A DNA stretch of 64,000 nt from Purshia tridentata (lineage: Eukaryota; Streptophyta; Magnoliopsida; Rosales; Rosaceae), in assembly GCA_003254885.1 (NCBI GenBank), contig QANT01001429.1, forward strand, positions 1-64,000, in the 5' to 3' direction. The notes under the pieces were generated by a model. It was not told the origin of the DNA. It saw only the letters and a list, made by a program, of their open reading frames with translations, and searched no databases. Positions within the stretch are counted from its first letter, which is position 1. Each line of letters starts with the position of its first letter. Shown here one piece after another: positions 1-13,427 of the stretch. The translations under genes and the position numbers were made by a program.

Positions 1-1472
1 TTTAAGTTTTTTGCAAAGTAAGAATTGTTACTGTTACGCAGTAACAATTATCTAAAGTACTGTAGCACGCTATAGTAACGCCGTTACTGTAGCAACGGTT
101 TTTTAAAAAGTGGGCCGCTACAGTAATTCACTGTAGCGCCTGGGCCGGATAAACATTAAATATTTTGAAATGGGCTTTAAAAAAAATCACCCTATATTAT
201 ATTATATAATAAAAAAATATATTAACTCATAAAAGATAATCAAACAAGTAAAAGAAAAAAAAATATATATAGATATATTTCAATTGTACCAATATTTGAG
301 TTGGTATATATATATGAGCTGCTTCATTTACTGAGTTTTGACGGTAAATTTCATCTTTTCACCCTATCCCCTTGTAGGGTATGCCCAAAATCCCAGAGCT
401 AAACCCTAACATAAAAGCCGACAAACCAGAGCCAATCGATTGATTAGTACAATTGAAATGTATTTACAAATCAGAATCAATTGTTCGTTTGGTATAATTA
501 AATCTCATAATTAATTATAGAATAATATGATAATATTAATTAGAATATATAATATAATATTATTAATTAAAATAATATACAATTAGAATAATATTATGAT
601 AAAACTAGAATAATATTAAGATTTACATATCATTAATTTTAAGATAATATTACATATTTTTTAAATTAAAAATATATAGATAATATTTTTAGNTAGGATA
701 ATATTACACATTTTTTAAATTAAAAACGTCTGGATAATATTTTAGACCTTAGTCAAAAATAAAAAAGTATTAAAGTATTAGTTGAGGAGAAGAGAAAAAA
801 TTGGACCGGTCTATAAATCATTCCTAAATGTATCTCACTTGACTTTTTTAGCTCTATACTGGGCTTTGACTAAGCTCACTAGGCTCATTTTGGCCGGTCA
901 GCCACAGCCCATTATAATGGGTAATCTTATCTTGACGGGCCGGTGAGAAAAGCTCCGACTCCAAGTCACAGGGAAAATCCCCAAGACAGTGACCATCACA
1001 GACAGGTTCCAATAAACGAAGCTTCTTTCGGATCATCATCGCAGATGAATAAAATTTCAGCTTCATCCCCCATTTCTGCTCCCTGGGTTTTCGTTCATTT
1101 CATCGTTTGCGCATTGCTCTGATTATTTTCACCATCATATGGTCTAAAAGGTCCATGAAGGTTTGGTTTGCTATGCTCCATCACTGGTTTTTTCTTCATC
1201 TCTATAAAGATTAAGGATCCGAACCCAAAACCCATTCCGATTTCCGAGCAGGGCATAAGAAAATCGGGTCAAACCCAAACAAGGATTGTGATTGAGAATA
1301 TCTACGAGAGCTGAGCTGAGCCGAGCCAAGTGATGGCGTGGCGGTGCAGATGACCCTCATGTTCTTCACAGCCCGTCCCACCTTCTAGGTTCGAGCCTCC
1401 AAGATCGCCATTGCCCATTTCCATAGTCTTGCCCACGGAGGAGCTCGACCTCGTACGTTTCATGACAGAGAT
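1..1472. other. AT-rich intergenic region and presumed PPR 5' flank
   Basis: No gene is recognised here. Positions 23-49 form a near-perfect hairpin with 11-bp arms around a 5-base loop, followed by several CTGTAGC/GCTACAG-type inverted words to about 145. These look like remains of a small inverted-repeat element. Positions 480-760 are almost pure A/T with repeated taatatta words, and position 693 is an undetermined base (n). From about 1000 the composition becomes more balanced, which suits the 5' region of the PPR gene downstream. I could not fix a transcription start. Confidence 0.5.
23..49. repeat. short hairpin (11-bp inverted repeat)
   Basis: The arms AATTGTTACTG and CAGTAACAATT are exact reverse complements separated by 5 bases. 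Related CTGTAGC words lie within the next 100 bases. It may be the edge of a decayed MITE that continues off the left end of the window. Confidence 0.5.
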
Positions 1473-2348
1473 GTGATCTTAAATCCCGAGGCTTGGTTTG
1501 TTAAGGTTGTTTGCACTCTCTTCGTTCGGTCGCATTCACTTGATTCTTACTTGAGTTATCTTAGTAAGAATTGGACTCCTTCGATTGCTTTCGAGGTTAT
1601 TAGACGGTTGAACAGTCCCAAATTGGGGTTGAAGTTCTTTGTGCTCAGTAGAAGAAGTTTGAGTATTAATCATAGTGTATGGACCTACGATTTTCTTTTG
1701 AGGTCTTTATGTCAAATGGGTCTTCAGGATTCAGCTAAATTGGTATTTGATTGCATGAGTAGTGACAGGCACATGCTTGATGATTCGATTGTAGAACTCT
1801 TGTTATCGTCGTATGCTCCAACGAGTAAGTTAGATAACGCTGAGAAATTTCTTGATGAGGTTCAGTGTGGTGATATTAGATTGTCTTCTTTTTTTTACAA
1901 TAGCTTGTTCAATGTGTTGGTAAAACATAATCAAGTAGATGAGGCTGTTTGCATATTTAGAAAGCTTATGGGGTCGCATTGTCGTCCAGATAGTTGGACT
2001 TTCAATATTTTAATTCGAGGTTTATGCAGAGTTGGAGAAATTGACAAGGTTTTTGAGTTTCAGCGTTGGGGTAGTAGTGAAGCCAAAGTGTCTAATTGGA
2101 TTGGTATTTGCGGTGGTTGGTCCCAAATGGGAAAAGCAATAGCAAGTATTCAACTGGAGTGCTATAGTACATTGTTATATTTTGGTGCAACGGGAAGATT
2201 ACTGGCGTCACCATTTTACAGAGAAATTAAACAAGTTCTTTGTTATTTTACATTACAATGGCTACAAATAAGTACAGTCTTAAATCTTATTTTGTGCAAC
2301 AAGAATGAAACATTACAATCACCATTAAACCATGACCCTTCACCTTAA
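1473..2348 (+). pseudogene. 3'-truncated pentatricopeptide repeat (PPR) gene fragment
   Basis: The first ~195 codons read as a P-class organellar PPR protein. PPR-like helices include VWTYDFLLRSLCQMG (about residue 69), FYNSLFNVLVKHNQVDEA and WTFNILIRGLCRVGEIDKV (about residues 174-192). I recognise similarity to the Arabidopsis At2g06000-type protein, which is over 500 residues long. After about position 2060 the reading frame stays open to 2348 but the repeat consensus ends, so roughly the last 95 codons look unrelated. The loss of the C-terminal repeats suggests a deletion or rearrangement. The reading frame ends only 90 bp from the 3' end of the convergent protease gene. It could still be expressed as a short protein, but with few intact repeats it is unlikely to work as a normal RNA-binding PPR. 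Confidence 0.65.
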
Positions 2349-2437
2349 AGCTGGAAACTGGGAACCTGACTGAAACAAAGGTGAATTTTGTATTATATAT
2401 CCACAACAAGAAGGCCACCGTTTCTTCCATTATAGAC

Positions 2438-4165
2438 TTAAGCAACAACTGGGTATGATGCACAAGTTGCAACACCTGCATCCAAATCATCACAATCAAT
2501 ATCAGTGAGAAACTGCACCCCAAAACATAATTCAAATTGATTTAGAAATCCAATATTGGCCGGAAAACTTACCACACATGTTTTTTCCGAACTCCATCTT
2601 AAAGTAGCCATGGTCACCCCAGCTTTCTCCCCACGAGTTCTTGATGAGCCAGAATGGGACACCGTCTTCCACGCCATACCCAACGGCAAGAACAGCATGG
2701 TTCACATCCTGCCAAGCAAAATATAAGATTAGGAATTGAAAACATTTAGCTCTTAAACCATCTCCATTAGAAAAACTCACCATGGGATCGCTGCCACATG
2801 TGTCGCTGGTGTAAACTCCGGACTTGTAAAATCGGAAACCACTGACCACCTGAAATGCCACGCTGACTGGGCGCACAAATGCAACTGCATGCTTCAATTC
2901 TTCTTCATCACCCTGCATAAGTATATTGTCTACAAGGATTACAATGTGATCCTTGAAATTTAGCTATCTCAAAAGTATTTTAGTCCCATTAGGCTTACCA
3001 GGGTAATATTAACAGAGTCAATGACTTGGACACCAACATTTTGGGCTGAGAATTTGCAAGCACCACCGTTTCCGGTGTAGGGATATGCAGCCTCTGTGTC
3101 AAGACCGCCATTGTATTTGATGTACTCAAAGGCTTGAGATGGCAACCCACCATGGCAGCCAAAGTTATTGAAAGCTCCAGCACAGTCCACAAGCTGCTGT
3201 TCAGACAGAGAGATTTGTTTCCCAAATGCTTGTGCATAAGCTGCCTCAAGAGCTCCAGTGGAACTGCATCAAGCATATACATAAGTTAAAGATTAGACGC
3301 ATGACAAATGATTGATATATATGGGTATATTTTAATTTATCTAATTAATTAATTACCTGAATGTCCAGCAAGATCCACAGTGACCTTGATCTTTAACTGG
3401 GCTGACTATGCCTTCTTCTCTCCAGTTTTTCTGTACATACACCCAATGAACAACATTAATACAACAATTTGGGACCATTAAGATTAATCATACATGATCA
3501 ATTCCAAAAAAACATCGGTTAAAATTAATAATTTGGCTTGTCTAATGCCTCAATAAAATTATGGTTGAATGAATTTTTAACACTGCGTCAGTATATCACG
3601 TGGTGTTTTTGCCACACCATAATAATTTTTAATGAGGCCTATACTTACCGTCTCAGGAAGAACAGCATCAGTAAGCCTATGGTTGCCCTTTGTGGTGGCA
3701 GAGCAGTTCTGAGCAGCTCCCAACCTGTGTCTTCTGAACTCTTCCCAACTCCAATCAGCAAAGCCTGCCCAGAATTACTTGTATTTAGTAGCTACACTAA
3801 TTTATTTAGAAAAAAACAAATAAAAATGAAAATGAAGGTCGACTTTAATTACGATTAACAGCGAGAGTGTACGGCAAGCCCTTCCTGTTGGTGGATCGAA
3901 TCAGCTTCCGATTCTCGGAGAAAATCTCGAACCGCAGTCTCATCTCGTCGGCACTCTCGTACTTCTTGCCGAACCGGTGAGCGAAGCGAGCGAAACGGAG
4001 CGCGTGGCGCGAGTGGCCGAGGACTTGGAGGACCTGGCTCTCCATCTTACGGAGACCGTCCGATACCAACATGATCGGGTTCGACTCCTCGAAGCTCGAT
4101 GCTGCCGCGCCGTAGCTAATCACGGCCAAAACCAAGACCGAGAAGACCAGCGTCGCCCGAGCCAT
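2438..4165 (-). CDS. ALP: aleurain-like vacuolar cysteine protease (papain family C1A)
   Basis: This is a complete seven-exon gene. Exons: 3853-4165, 3649-3764, 3357-3430, 2999-3263, 2781-2912, 2573-2708, 2438-2475. All introns are GT-AG and the phases join to 357 aa, the usual aleurain length. It starts with a signal peptide. A vacuolar-sorting-like NPIM sequence follows (classically NPIR), then an ERFNIN-type propeptide ([15 protein letters not shown]). The mature enzyme has the oxyanion Gln and catalytic Cys164 in DQGHCGSCW, His304 in [11 protein letters not shown] and Asn324 in KNSWG, and it ends [10 protein letters not shown] as aleurains do. Expected role: lumenal aminopeptidase and endopeptidase of lytic vacuoles, active in senescence and protein turnover. 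The gene is convergent with the PPR fragment. I chose the ATG at 4165 because it begins the signal peptide. Confidence 0.95.
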
Positions 4166-7100
4166 GTTTTGCTGTTGCTGTTGCTGTTGCTCTGAGGAAA
4201 CCGATGGAAAAACAGAATATGTTCTTCTGTTCGGTATGTCGAGGTTAGGAGAGATGGTGATTATTATTGTTAGAATTATTTAGAGCCTTTTTATTGGGCT
4301 ATCCTAGCCAATCAAGTTTGACCACGTCACTCGGCCTGCGTGCTTTGTCCAGTTTTCTACGTAGAGCTTATTATTGACGTACCCGATGACCTGGAGATTT
4401 TGCATTTTTCTTGTGGTGGCAAAAGCCTTTTTTGTAACGTTTGTGTAGAAAAGCATTTCCGTTTTTCTCTCTTTTTTTTTTTTACGTTGGTAAAAATAAA
4501 TACTTACGTACTCTCTATAACTTCAATAATTGAAGCTGCTATTTCTCTTATTTTAATGTGGTTGATGGACACAACTACCATGACTATTTTGTCCATGCCT
4601 TAATAAAATAAAATATAAAAAAAGCCTTGGAGTGCACTATTAAAGATCGAATGACAGTAAAATGACGCATTATCAATTGCAAAACAACAAAAGATGGCAA
4701 GAGGGATGGGACACTATGAAAATGATTTTGGACGAAAGTCGCAAAAAAACCAAGGGAATATGAATACTTATCATGCTAGTATAAATCGCCATACTCTGCC
4801 TCAATGAAAAAAGCTGAAATGGAACCATCAAATGGAATTCTTCTACCTCTGTGGACCAATGAAAAATTAAATGGATACTATCAAAATTTAAGTGATAATG
4901 GTCATAAATTAACTCAAACTCATAAGAAGTTGTATTCCTTAGAGGGTGTGTTTGGGTGAGGTACTTAGATTTGGTCGCTTTAAAGTTCTTCCCCAAAGAC
5001 ATACTTATTTTTTACTTTATTTTTTTACCAAACGTAGTATAATAATGTTTTTTGTTGGGGTATAAATTTATAATTGAGGGCCAGAGAGATAATAATTTAT
5101 TTTCTTATTAAGTCTTTTGACTAATTGTTGGGGCTAATGGTTGAAAACTAATGTTGAGTAACAATCATTGAAAAAGTGATATTGACTAGAAATAAATATT
5201 CCCCAACCAATCTCACACAAATGATAAATTCAGCTCCCAAATATGGCCTCCAAAATATCTGTAAAATAATTTTTATAAATATCTTGCGGGCAACCATTTT
5301 GATGTACACAAAAAATTGTGAATAATTTGAATTCACCCATTTAATCAGTCTAGATTCAAGTGGCAACCTTTTTTTGTTCGATATCTGGTTTGAAAATAAC
5401 ATATGGTATGTGACAAAAGAATCTACATTAATCAATGTATGTATGTGGGTGTGGTACTACAAGTTCAAAAATTGGGACCATTAGAATATTCAAAATCCTG
5501 AAAATCCTTTATAATATGTTATCTCTCTTTCAAACTATCCATGATATTTTAATCTTCTTTTTTTTCACCATATACAAATTAACTATCTTCAGCTACTTCT
5601 CATGAACCAAAGAGAAGAAGAGATGCAATCATACTTCATACTATTATAAAGTATAAGGATTAAAGAGTATAAAGATTAAAGATTATAAAGATTAAAGATT
5701 ATAAAGATTAAAGATTATAATCATCTAGACTAATTTTGTTTAGCTAGCTTAATTATTATATTTTTGGTTGAATTGAATCTAGTTAGCTTTATAGCCTTTA
5801 TTTTTTTAAGGAATGCTAAACCTCATTGTGGGCTTGTGGGAAGCTCAATATTTGAAGAGAGGCCCAATATTACAGCAGAACCCAGATATGGGCCTTAGTC
5901 CATGGAACGTTCAAGGGTACTCCAAAGTCTGCATTTACACCAATCACCATGAACCCAACTGAAACTAGGAAGCCCAATTTTTGCTTTTATTTTTTTTTCT
6001 TATTTTTTGGGCATAAAAATGCTTATTATCTCAACAATTTTTTCTTCATCTTTATTCTCAACTTACATGATATTATTTTATTAATGTGAAATTTTTCTCT
6101 TAATACGCTCATGCACGTGTTGTGGTAGCATATGTAGCTATTGAGCTTGGCAATGAAGATATTATGAAAAAAATTAAATATCTAACTCAAAATTAATTAA
6201 CAATAAGTTAAAAGACTCAAACTTTTATAAAAGATTAAATCATTGCTTTATATTTTTAATATGAAATTTTTATTTCAACGCATTTATTATATAGGGTTGT
6301 CCTTTATTATATTTATTTCACCTACTCCCTTCTTCTTCTTCTTTCTTCTATTCTACTCTTACTCCTACTAATCAACAGATTCAAACCCCAAACCAGACAG
6401 TTGATGTCATGCACACTTATTCCTTCATCATTCTGAGTGTCATATATATAGTAAAATACTGTTAAGTTTATATATATATATATGTCACATCACTCGCATT
6501 CTAAAACATTATATCCCACTTTTTCTTGAAATAGAAAAGGCATCTAGTGGAGGGTTCTTGCACACAATGCCAAATTGCTGACTGCTAGCTCCTCGATCAC
6601 ACGGTTAACAAAATCAAAGAGATCGAGGATTACATGACCAAATCCAGCTTGCATTATTTTTCCAAAAATAGGCCATTGGGTTGTGGATACGATTGTGTCA
6701 TTGACCTTGACCCGCTTAAACACAACACAGTTTCACTGTGTGTTTAGTTCTAATACACTACGGTCTATATATAATTTTTCCGTGCTTAAAAGCCTTAAAT
6801 ATATTTATAGTAATATTATATATACCTTCTTGCCTAACAGAGATTGCATTGCACCACACGTTTGCTCTACAGCCTATAGCTGTACTCGGTTTCATTGAAA
6901 GGTCAGACTATTCTAAATAGTTCACCAACAAAACTTCCACGCTGCAGAATTAAGAGTGCAGTTTTCTCTGGTGGTTGAACTGAAGCAACACCACGCTTTA
7001 CCTCATTTATCCAATCCTTTTTTCTATCAACTTTTTAATTTAGTTTCTGAACGTATTCAACTTTTCTAGTATTCTACAACACCCAACGCTTGCCGTATAT

Positions 7101-9027
7101 ATCCTTTTGTTATATGCATAAGTACGTGATCAATATCAGTGCTTACAACTTACAAGACATCTCCTTATGGGCCATTTCCATAGAGCCGTTCATATGGAGG
7201 CTTTTTCTATAATTAAATAAAATTTCATTTTGTATAAATTACCATACATGAGAAGAAAATTTGAAGTCATTATTGTGTAACACATAACAATGTACACAAA
7301 GTTGAAAAATGTTATTTGTGTGTTGGTAGTTTGGTAAAATTCCATATGGTGGGTAGGGTAGTTGTAGTTTCATTGAATACATTATTGACCATATAACATA
7401 TAACAGTTTACTCACGTGATCATTATAAACTGCGTTGTGTATGGATGCATGAATATAATTAATTAAACCATATATTAATGGGTTATGGGTACCGTGGTAA
7501 TTTCATATTGTGTGCAGTACGAAACTTTCTTATGGATAACTAAGATTTAAAATAGAATAATTAATGGATAATAGAGCTGTACTCAAGTGGGTATTAACGT
7601 ATCATGAGCTGCCTTAATCTTTTGATCATTGGCTGGGAGGCTTAATTAGGACTATTTAATTATATAGCAGGCCATCACATTCTCATTCCATTTTCAACCA
7701 ACTTGTTGAACACATTATTTTATGCTGCTTATTTTTTCTTTTACCCATATAAATAAAGTCAAAGAAGACGATGTTTTTTTATCATTAATCGAAATTTAAT
7801 TATCATGTAAATAATGTCTAGTCATTTGAATATCTCATTTTGGCTAATATTCTTACTTCTCAAGCTTCAAGCTTGGCCTTTACGTTTTGACATCAGCCTA
7901 CAAGGCAATGACATGGTCGCCCTCTTTACTGGTCCCAAATAAAAATGACAACAATGCCCCTTGACTATGGTGAAGTGACGACAGAGACATTGTCCCTACA
8001 CACCTAGTTCCTCACCTTGTGACATCTTGTAATTCTAGGTGTAGCTGCCGTCGCCGAAGCTTCTGTCAGTCACACAAACCTTTCGAGTCGTCCTAGACTC
8101 ACTCCTAGTTAGTTCATTGACACCAAATACTTGTTTAAAACAAGAATAAACAAGATCATTAGCATGAAGTTACCATGACACCTCAACCACCATACAAGGG
8201 ACCCATTTTTCATGTCGATAAGGTCAACTGATGTATATGAATCATGACCACCTGATCTGTATCCATAGGGAAAACCCCATTAATCCAGATGCTTCTATTC
8301 TATAGTTGTTGGAGAAGCTGAAAGAGTTATCGATTGAGAATGGAAAAATCTATATTACTGCTCATATTAACTATATAAAAAGTACATGACTAAAATAGTT
8401 ATAAAAAAAATACAATACCAAAGTGTAAATTTTGTAAAAATTACAAGGATCAACCATGTTATTTGACTTATAAATATATAAATGTTTCTAAAAATGTGTG
8501 GCTGAACTCATCAATTCATTAAGGTGACGTATTAAGATTATAAATCATAGGCATTTTGGAGATGATGCAATTTCTTGAGAGGCCAATGTTCTAGAAGCTA
8601 AGCTTTATTGCAAACAGACCAAACCTTCTCACATAAGTTAAACCACTAGGAAACCCCATCGGCCCATTTCATACCTTAGTGTGAATAGCTGGATTTTCTT
8701 CTCTTGACAAGTTTTCAATCTCATAGCTGGACTTTATTGGTTCTTCTTCGGCCGCGCGGGCTTTTGTAAATTAACTTATAAATGGTAGGCTGCTAATGGT
8801 TACATTAATAATCTAAATCAAATTATATCAACTTATTGATTGTGCTTCAGTCAAACATTCCAAGCACCCAAAACCAATGTTTCTTTTTCAAATTTTCACC
8901 CTTATGCTAAAAGTCAAGGTCAAGAGGGTAGCCATGTCATTTTATATTAAACCAAACCAACTATGTGAACTAAAGACCCATAACCCCATTTATCAAATAA
9001 AACAAAGCAACACCAAAATCTACCGTT
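4166..9027. other. 5 kb intergenic region
   Basis: No coding region is supported on either strand. It holds A/T-rich sequence with a short minisatellite at 5642-5725, TA microsatellites near 6445-6485, and the upstream regions of the divergent protease (left) and kinase (right). The open frames here are short, lack splice-compatible partners and show no recognisable domain. Roughly 7880-8240 is less AT-rich, but I saw no gene in it. Confidence 0.5.
5642..5725. repeat. 17-bp A/T-rich minisatellite
   Basis: About five imperfect tandem units of ATTATAAAGATTAAAG type occur in a row (ATTATAAAGTATAAGGATTAAAG..., then clean units). It is a simple local duplication with no sign of mobility. Confidence 0.75.
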
Positions 9028-9035
9028 TATAAATA
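9028..9035 (+). promoter_or_regulatory. possible TATA box of the RIPK-like kinase gene
   Basis: TATAAATA lies about 310 bp upstream of the kinase ATG, which would give a leader of roughly 280 nt. The motif matches the consensus but stands in A/T-rich sequence, so the assignment is tentative. Confidence 0.35.
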
Positions 9036-9343
9036 TATAATAAGGTGGGGGCATTCCATGTTGTATAACATTATGCAAAGAATGTTACAAAAAATATAGA
9101 AAATAATCAAAAGGGTTGATAGAAAGAAGTTGCAGACCTGTTTCTCTGTGTCTGGTTTGGAGGGCAGTTGGTGATTTTGAATAATTAGGCCTTAGCCTCT
9201 CCTTTAAAAGTCTTCTATACCATTGCTCATTTCCACCACCTTTTCTACATAAACCAAACCATTTCACCAAAACAACAACAAATGAACTCGTAGGTTCCAA
9301 TCTCAGAAACCTGCAAAAGTTTGAAACATTCTGCTCATAAAAT

Positions 9344-11166
9344 ATGACAGTCAAGAAAATCACATGGAGCTGTATTGTCCCAAAGTGCTACAAGGCAGAT
9401 TGCCCATCATCCAAGAGAAGCAAGAAAGTGGTATCAAAGCAAAACTCATTCCAAAGGCTTTCAATATCAGATTTGAGCAACCCAAGCTCAACAACACTTT
9501 CAGAGGACCTCTCCATATCTCTTAAAGGCTCTAATCTTCACATCTTCACGCTCGGGGAGCTAAAGCTGATCACACAGGGCTTCTCCCCCAGCAACTTTCT
9601 TGGAGAGGGTGGGTTTGGACCAGTGCACAAGGGGTTCATTGATGACAAGCTTAGGCCTGGCTTGGCGGCTCAGCCTGTGGCTGTGAAGCTCTTGGACTTG
9701 GATGGCTCACAGGGCCATAGGGAGTGGCTGGTGCGTACTTTTTGAACCATATTTTCTCTTTTTGTACATGAATTCAAGTTTTCATACAGAAACGATCACT
9801 TGGGTCTTCCACGAATTCTCTGTTTTTGATGATTCTTGTTCTTTCTTATGCAGACTGAGGTGATCTTTCTTGGGCAATTGAGACATCCACACCTTGTGAA
9901 GCTCATAGGGTATTGTTGTGAAGATGAACACAGGCTACTGGTATATGAATATATGCCAAGAGGCAGCTTAGAGAATCAACTATTTAGAAGTATGTTCGAT
10001 TGTTTTCTTTCTCTGCAAATTTTACATTTTAGAAGCTTAATTTCAAATTTTAATTACTAATTTAAAATGCTCTGTTTTCTTGGTGCACAGGGTATTCAGC
10101 ATCACTGCCATGGTCAACAAGAATGAAAATTGCTCTCGGAGCTGCAAAAGGCCTTACCTTTCTCCATGAAGCAGAGAAACCAGTTATATACCGCGACTTT
10201 AAAGCTTCAAACATATTGTTGGACTCTGTAAGTGTACCACTCAGTTTCTTCGAGGACTAAATGCTTAGACTCCATTAGCATGTACAACATGAAATTGCTT
10301 TTCTTTCTTTTTTGAAGTACTAAATGTTTATATTTTTCTCATTTCCAGGACCATACTTCAAAACTCTCTGATTTTGGGCTTGCAAAAGATGGTCCTGAAG
10401 GAGATGACACACATGTTTCTACACGAGTAATGGGCACACAAGGCTATGCTGCTCCTGAATACATCATGACAGGTACTAATTCAACCCAATTCAAATTGAT
10501 ATATATTAAAGGCTTAATGAATGAACTTTGGATTAGTTTCTTGTATATTGTCTCCCCAAATTCTTATATTTGTTTTGTGAAATTCAATTGTTTTCAGGTC
10601 ACTTGACGGCAAAGAGTGATGTGTACAGTTTTGGAGTGGTACTCTTGGAACTTCTAACAGGAAGGAGATCCGTGGACAAGAACCGTCCTCAAAGAGAGCA
10701 GAACCTTGTAGAGTGGGCAAGGCCTTTACTGAATGAACCCCGAAAACTCAGCCGAATCATGGACCCGAGACTCGAAGGCCAGTACTCGGAACTCGGGGCC
10801 CGAAAGGCTGCTGCATTGGCTTATCAATGCCTGAGCCACCGGCCGAAACAACGTCCCAAAATGAGTGAGGTGGTCAAGACCTTAGAGCCCCTCAAGGATT
10901 TTGATGACATTCCCATTGGACCCTTTGTGTACACAGTGCCAACTGAGTCTAATTCACTTAAAGATGTTAAAGAAGTTGATTCACAAAAGGAATTGATCAA
11001 GAAAAAGAATGGCCACCATCACCAAAACCACCAACCCCAAAATGGCCCTAGGCATCATCAGTTAAGGTCACCAAAGTCTCCAAACTGTTACTCGGAAAAT
11101 ATGCTGCGCCAGAATCACAGAACTGGCTTAAACTCTCCCCTGCACCACAGAGGCAGGGAAGCATAG
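9344..11166 (+). CDS. RIPK: RIPK-type receptor-like cytoplasmic kinase (RLCK VII)
   Basis: Five exons, 9344-9730, 9854-9989, 10091-10227, 10349-10472 and 10598-11166, join in phase to 450 aa. The kinase domain (about residues 82-365) has the Gly loop GEGGFG, VAVK Lys115, the catalytic loop YRDFKASN with Asp210 and Asn215, DFG at 228-230, and an activation segment ending [13 protein letters not shown] instead of HRD is usual in this subgroup. The N-terminus has Cys10, Cys15 and Cys20, candidate palmitoylation sites, but no Gly2 for myristoylation. The C-terminus is a low-complexity His/Gln/Pro/Ser tail. The N-terminal block [15 protein letters not shown] and the tail resemble Arabidopsis RIPK (At2g05940), which phosphorylates RIN4 in plasma-membrane immune signalling. 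The exact substrate here is inferred. Confidence 0.93.
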
Positions 11167-13220
11167 AGTAATATAAAATGTAAATGACACATTCACACTG
11201 TAAATAGAGATTTTTCAAAAGTTGCCTTGGCTGAAAAGTGTAACACTAGGCTCGAGTGTAACAATTCTTGTGGGAGCACATGTTTTATTTTTTTCTTAAT
11301 TCTTTTAGCCAACCATGTTCATTCTCTTTATTTAATTCTTTCAAATTCAGAAACTTTTTTCTTCTTGGTCATTTGTACATTGTCAAAAAGTGCGGAATGA
11401 ATCACTATCTTAGATATGACTTTTTCAAATAGGACTGTCAAATACAGCCAAGCAGTGTGAATATCATCTATTAACGCGTAGAGAAATATGAAAGATTCAT
11501 TCTCAAATTTATGAGCATTTGTCAATTTTCCATAATAAGAGGGATACCATCAATCATCAATACACAGTGTTGAGATGCTTTAGCTAAAATGACAAACACT
11601 AAAAGTGAATCAAGATTGGAGGCTTATGAATATGAAATATATGCATGATTTGGTTTCTTGTATGCAAGGACCAAACCTCTTAATAACCAATACCAACAAC
11701 ATTGACCCATGCAATGTGCAGAAACCATTGGTGGAAGTCTACTGTTTACCCATCAGGAAAAATAAAAAATAGCTAAAGTGGATGTGGCAGTGGCAGCCTC
11801 TAAATAATTGAAGGTCATTTGGATCATTGGGATGACTCATATCTTTTTATATGGTCAAAGAGATACCTCAAATTAATCGTGCCTCAGTCACCATCCCCTG
11901 AGGACAATCCTTCAAGTTCAACCACAAAAATGTTGTCTGCAAAGCTAACCTAAACTCAATCTCATTTCCGTGGCTTTCCATGATTATCCAGTAGGCAATA
12001 AGTATCTCATTTATGGTGACCCCACATGGAGCCTATTTTCTCTGCGCTAGTTATGCCAAATCAGCTATTCCTATTACATTGAGGTTTTTTTCCTCGTTGA
12101 GCCTCATGCAAGCGCCGAGTGGCTTGATAAGGTTGGTTAAACCGATATTCATATTCACATTAATGTAAACAGAGACTTGTTAAAGTTGCCTAGTGTGGTG
12201 CCACTTTACAATCTCAAGTCTAATAATTAGCAATGCTTGTGTGAGGATAAGCCTCTTAAATTCAATCTTAAAAGTACCAAATTTTGTGTTTGAGCAATGA
12301 ATAGTAACTGCAATGGAGTTTGCCTTCCTAATGGGGCACAAAGAGTAATTCAATTGTGGGCAAGTACCAACTTTTGTTGTTGTTGTTCTTTTTCTTTTTT
12401 TTCTTTGATTCCTGTTAACTACCACTAACCCATTTCTAATCTGATTATTCTTGCACCAAATTTTTGCTGAGATATTATTCTTGCAACAAATTAGCATAGG
12501 GGTGGAACTAAGAAGCATTATAATATTCTAATTCAATAAAATATCCATTTTTTCCATGGATAACATTAAACCCCTGCTTTTGTTTGCTCAAGTTCTTAAA
12601 ATGACAATCAGAACGTGGTTGTGTGAAACAAATATTGGATATAAATATGCGAAATCCAGGTCTGCAACTTCCTTGCCAACCGAACATATGAAATCTTCAA
12701 GATTTCCCTACATGTATGTACACAAGTCCAAGCCTTGGCTATCAATATAATAATGAATTAGAGGAATCCTCAACATCAATATTAATTTATAAATGAATTT
12801 ATGCAGGGAATTTAGAATGTCAAAACAACTTCAGTCCTCCTTTGTTGTTTTAGCTGGACATTGATGAGGAGGACTAACATATCAAAATGTATCATAAACT
12901 TGTTGTCATAAACTTATTATGACCATAAGGGCTAAAAGGTCTTAATTTAAGGTAATTTCTAGTTGAATCCATGTCCTAGCCAAGCCAGAGAACCTGCAGA
13001 GACCAATTACGTACAGTCAAATTGGCTGTATTCAGGGCAGGTCCTCTTACTAGAACCAAATGGGAGAACCTCAAAACTGTATCAAAAACTTAGGAGCATT
13101 AATAGTTCGGTATGTTTTATTGAAACGAAGCCTCGCTACTCTTATTCCATTAAAATATTAGGATACTAAACAAATGAAAAAGAAAATTTAAGCAAGGACA
13201 TTACTACATTATAAATATAC
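11167..13220. other. 2 kb intergenic region between kinase and P450 island
   Basis: It contains the 3' flank of the kinase gene and then A/T-rich sequence. Short open frames on both strands lack domains or splice context. No repeat or RNA gene was recognised. Confidence 0.5.
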
Positions 13221-13408
13221 TTAGTAGAGGTGGATTGGGAGTCGAGGCTCCACGACTGCAACAAGTGGGATCTTCCGAGGTGTTACCAATCCATAAATTC
13301 CTCCATGCCCAAATCTTCTACTTTCATACTCTCAGGCAATTTCCAGTTGAAACCTTGTAACATGTAAGCTAGGCCAGACTGAATCATTTTAAGTCCAAGT
13401 CCATGTAA
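13221..13408 (-). pseudogene. CYP92A-like P450 tail relic (last ~60 codons)
   Basis: On the minus strand this begins GLGLKMIQSGLAYMLQGFNW, the segment just after the heme-binding Cys in the neighbouring P450s. It continues through PESMKVEDLGMEEF to a final VEPRLPIHLY and a stop at 13221-13223. One base is missing or gained at about 13290 (EEF/YGLVTPRK), so the frame shifts before the end. Everything upstream of this segment is gone, including the heme Cys, I-helix and K-helix. It is a dead remnant of a fifth array member lying directly 3' of copy A. Confidence 0.85.
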
Positions 13409-13427
13409 CATTATTTTGACATAGTAA

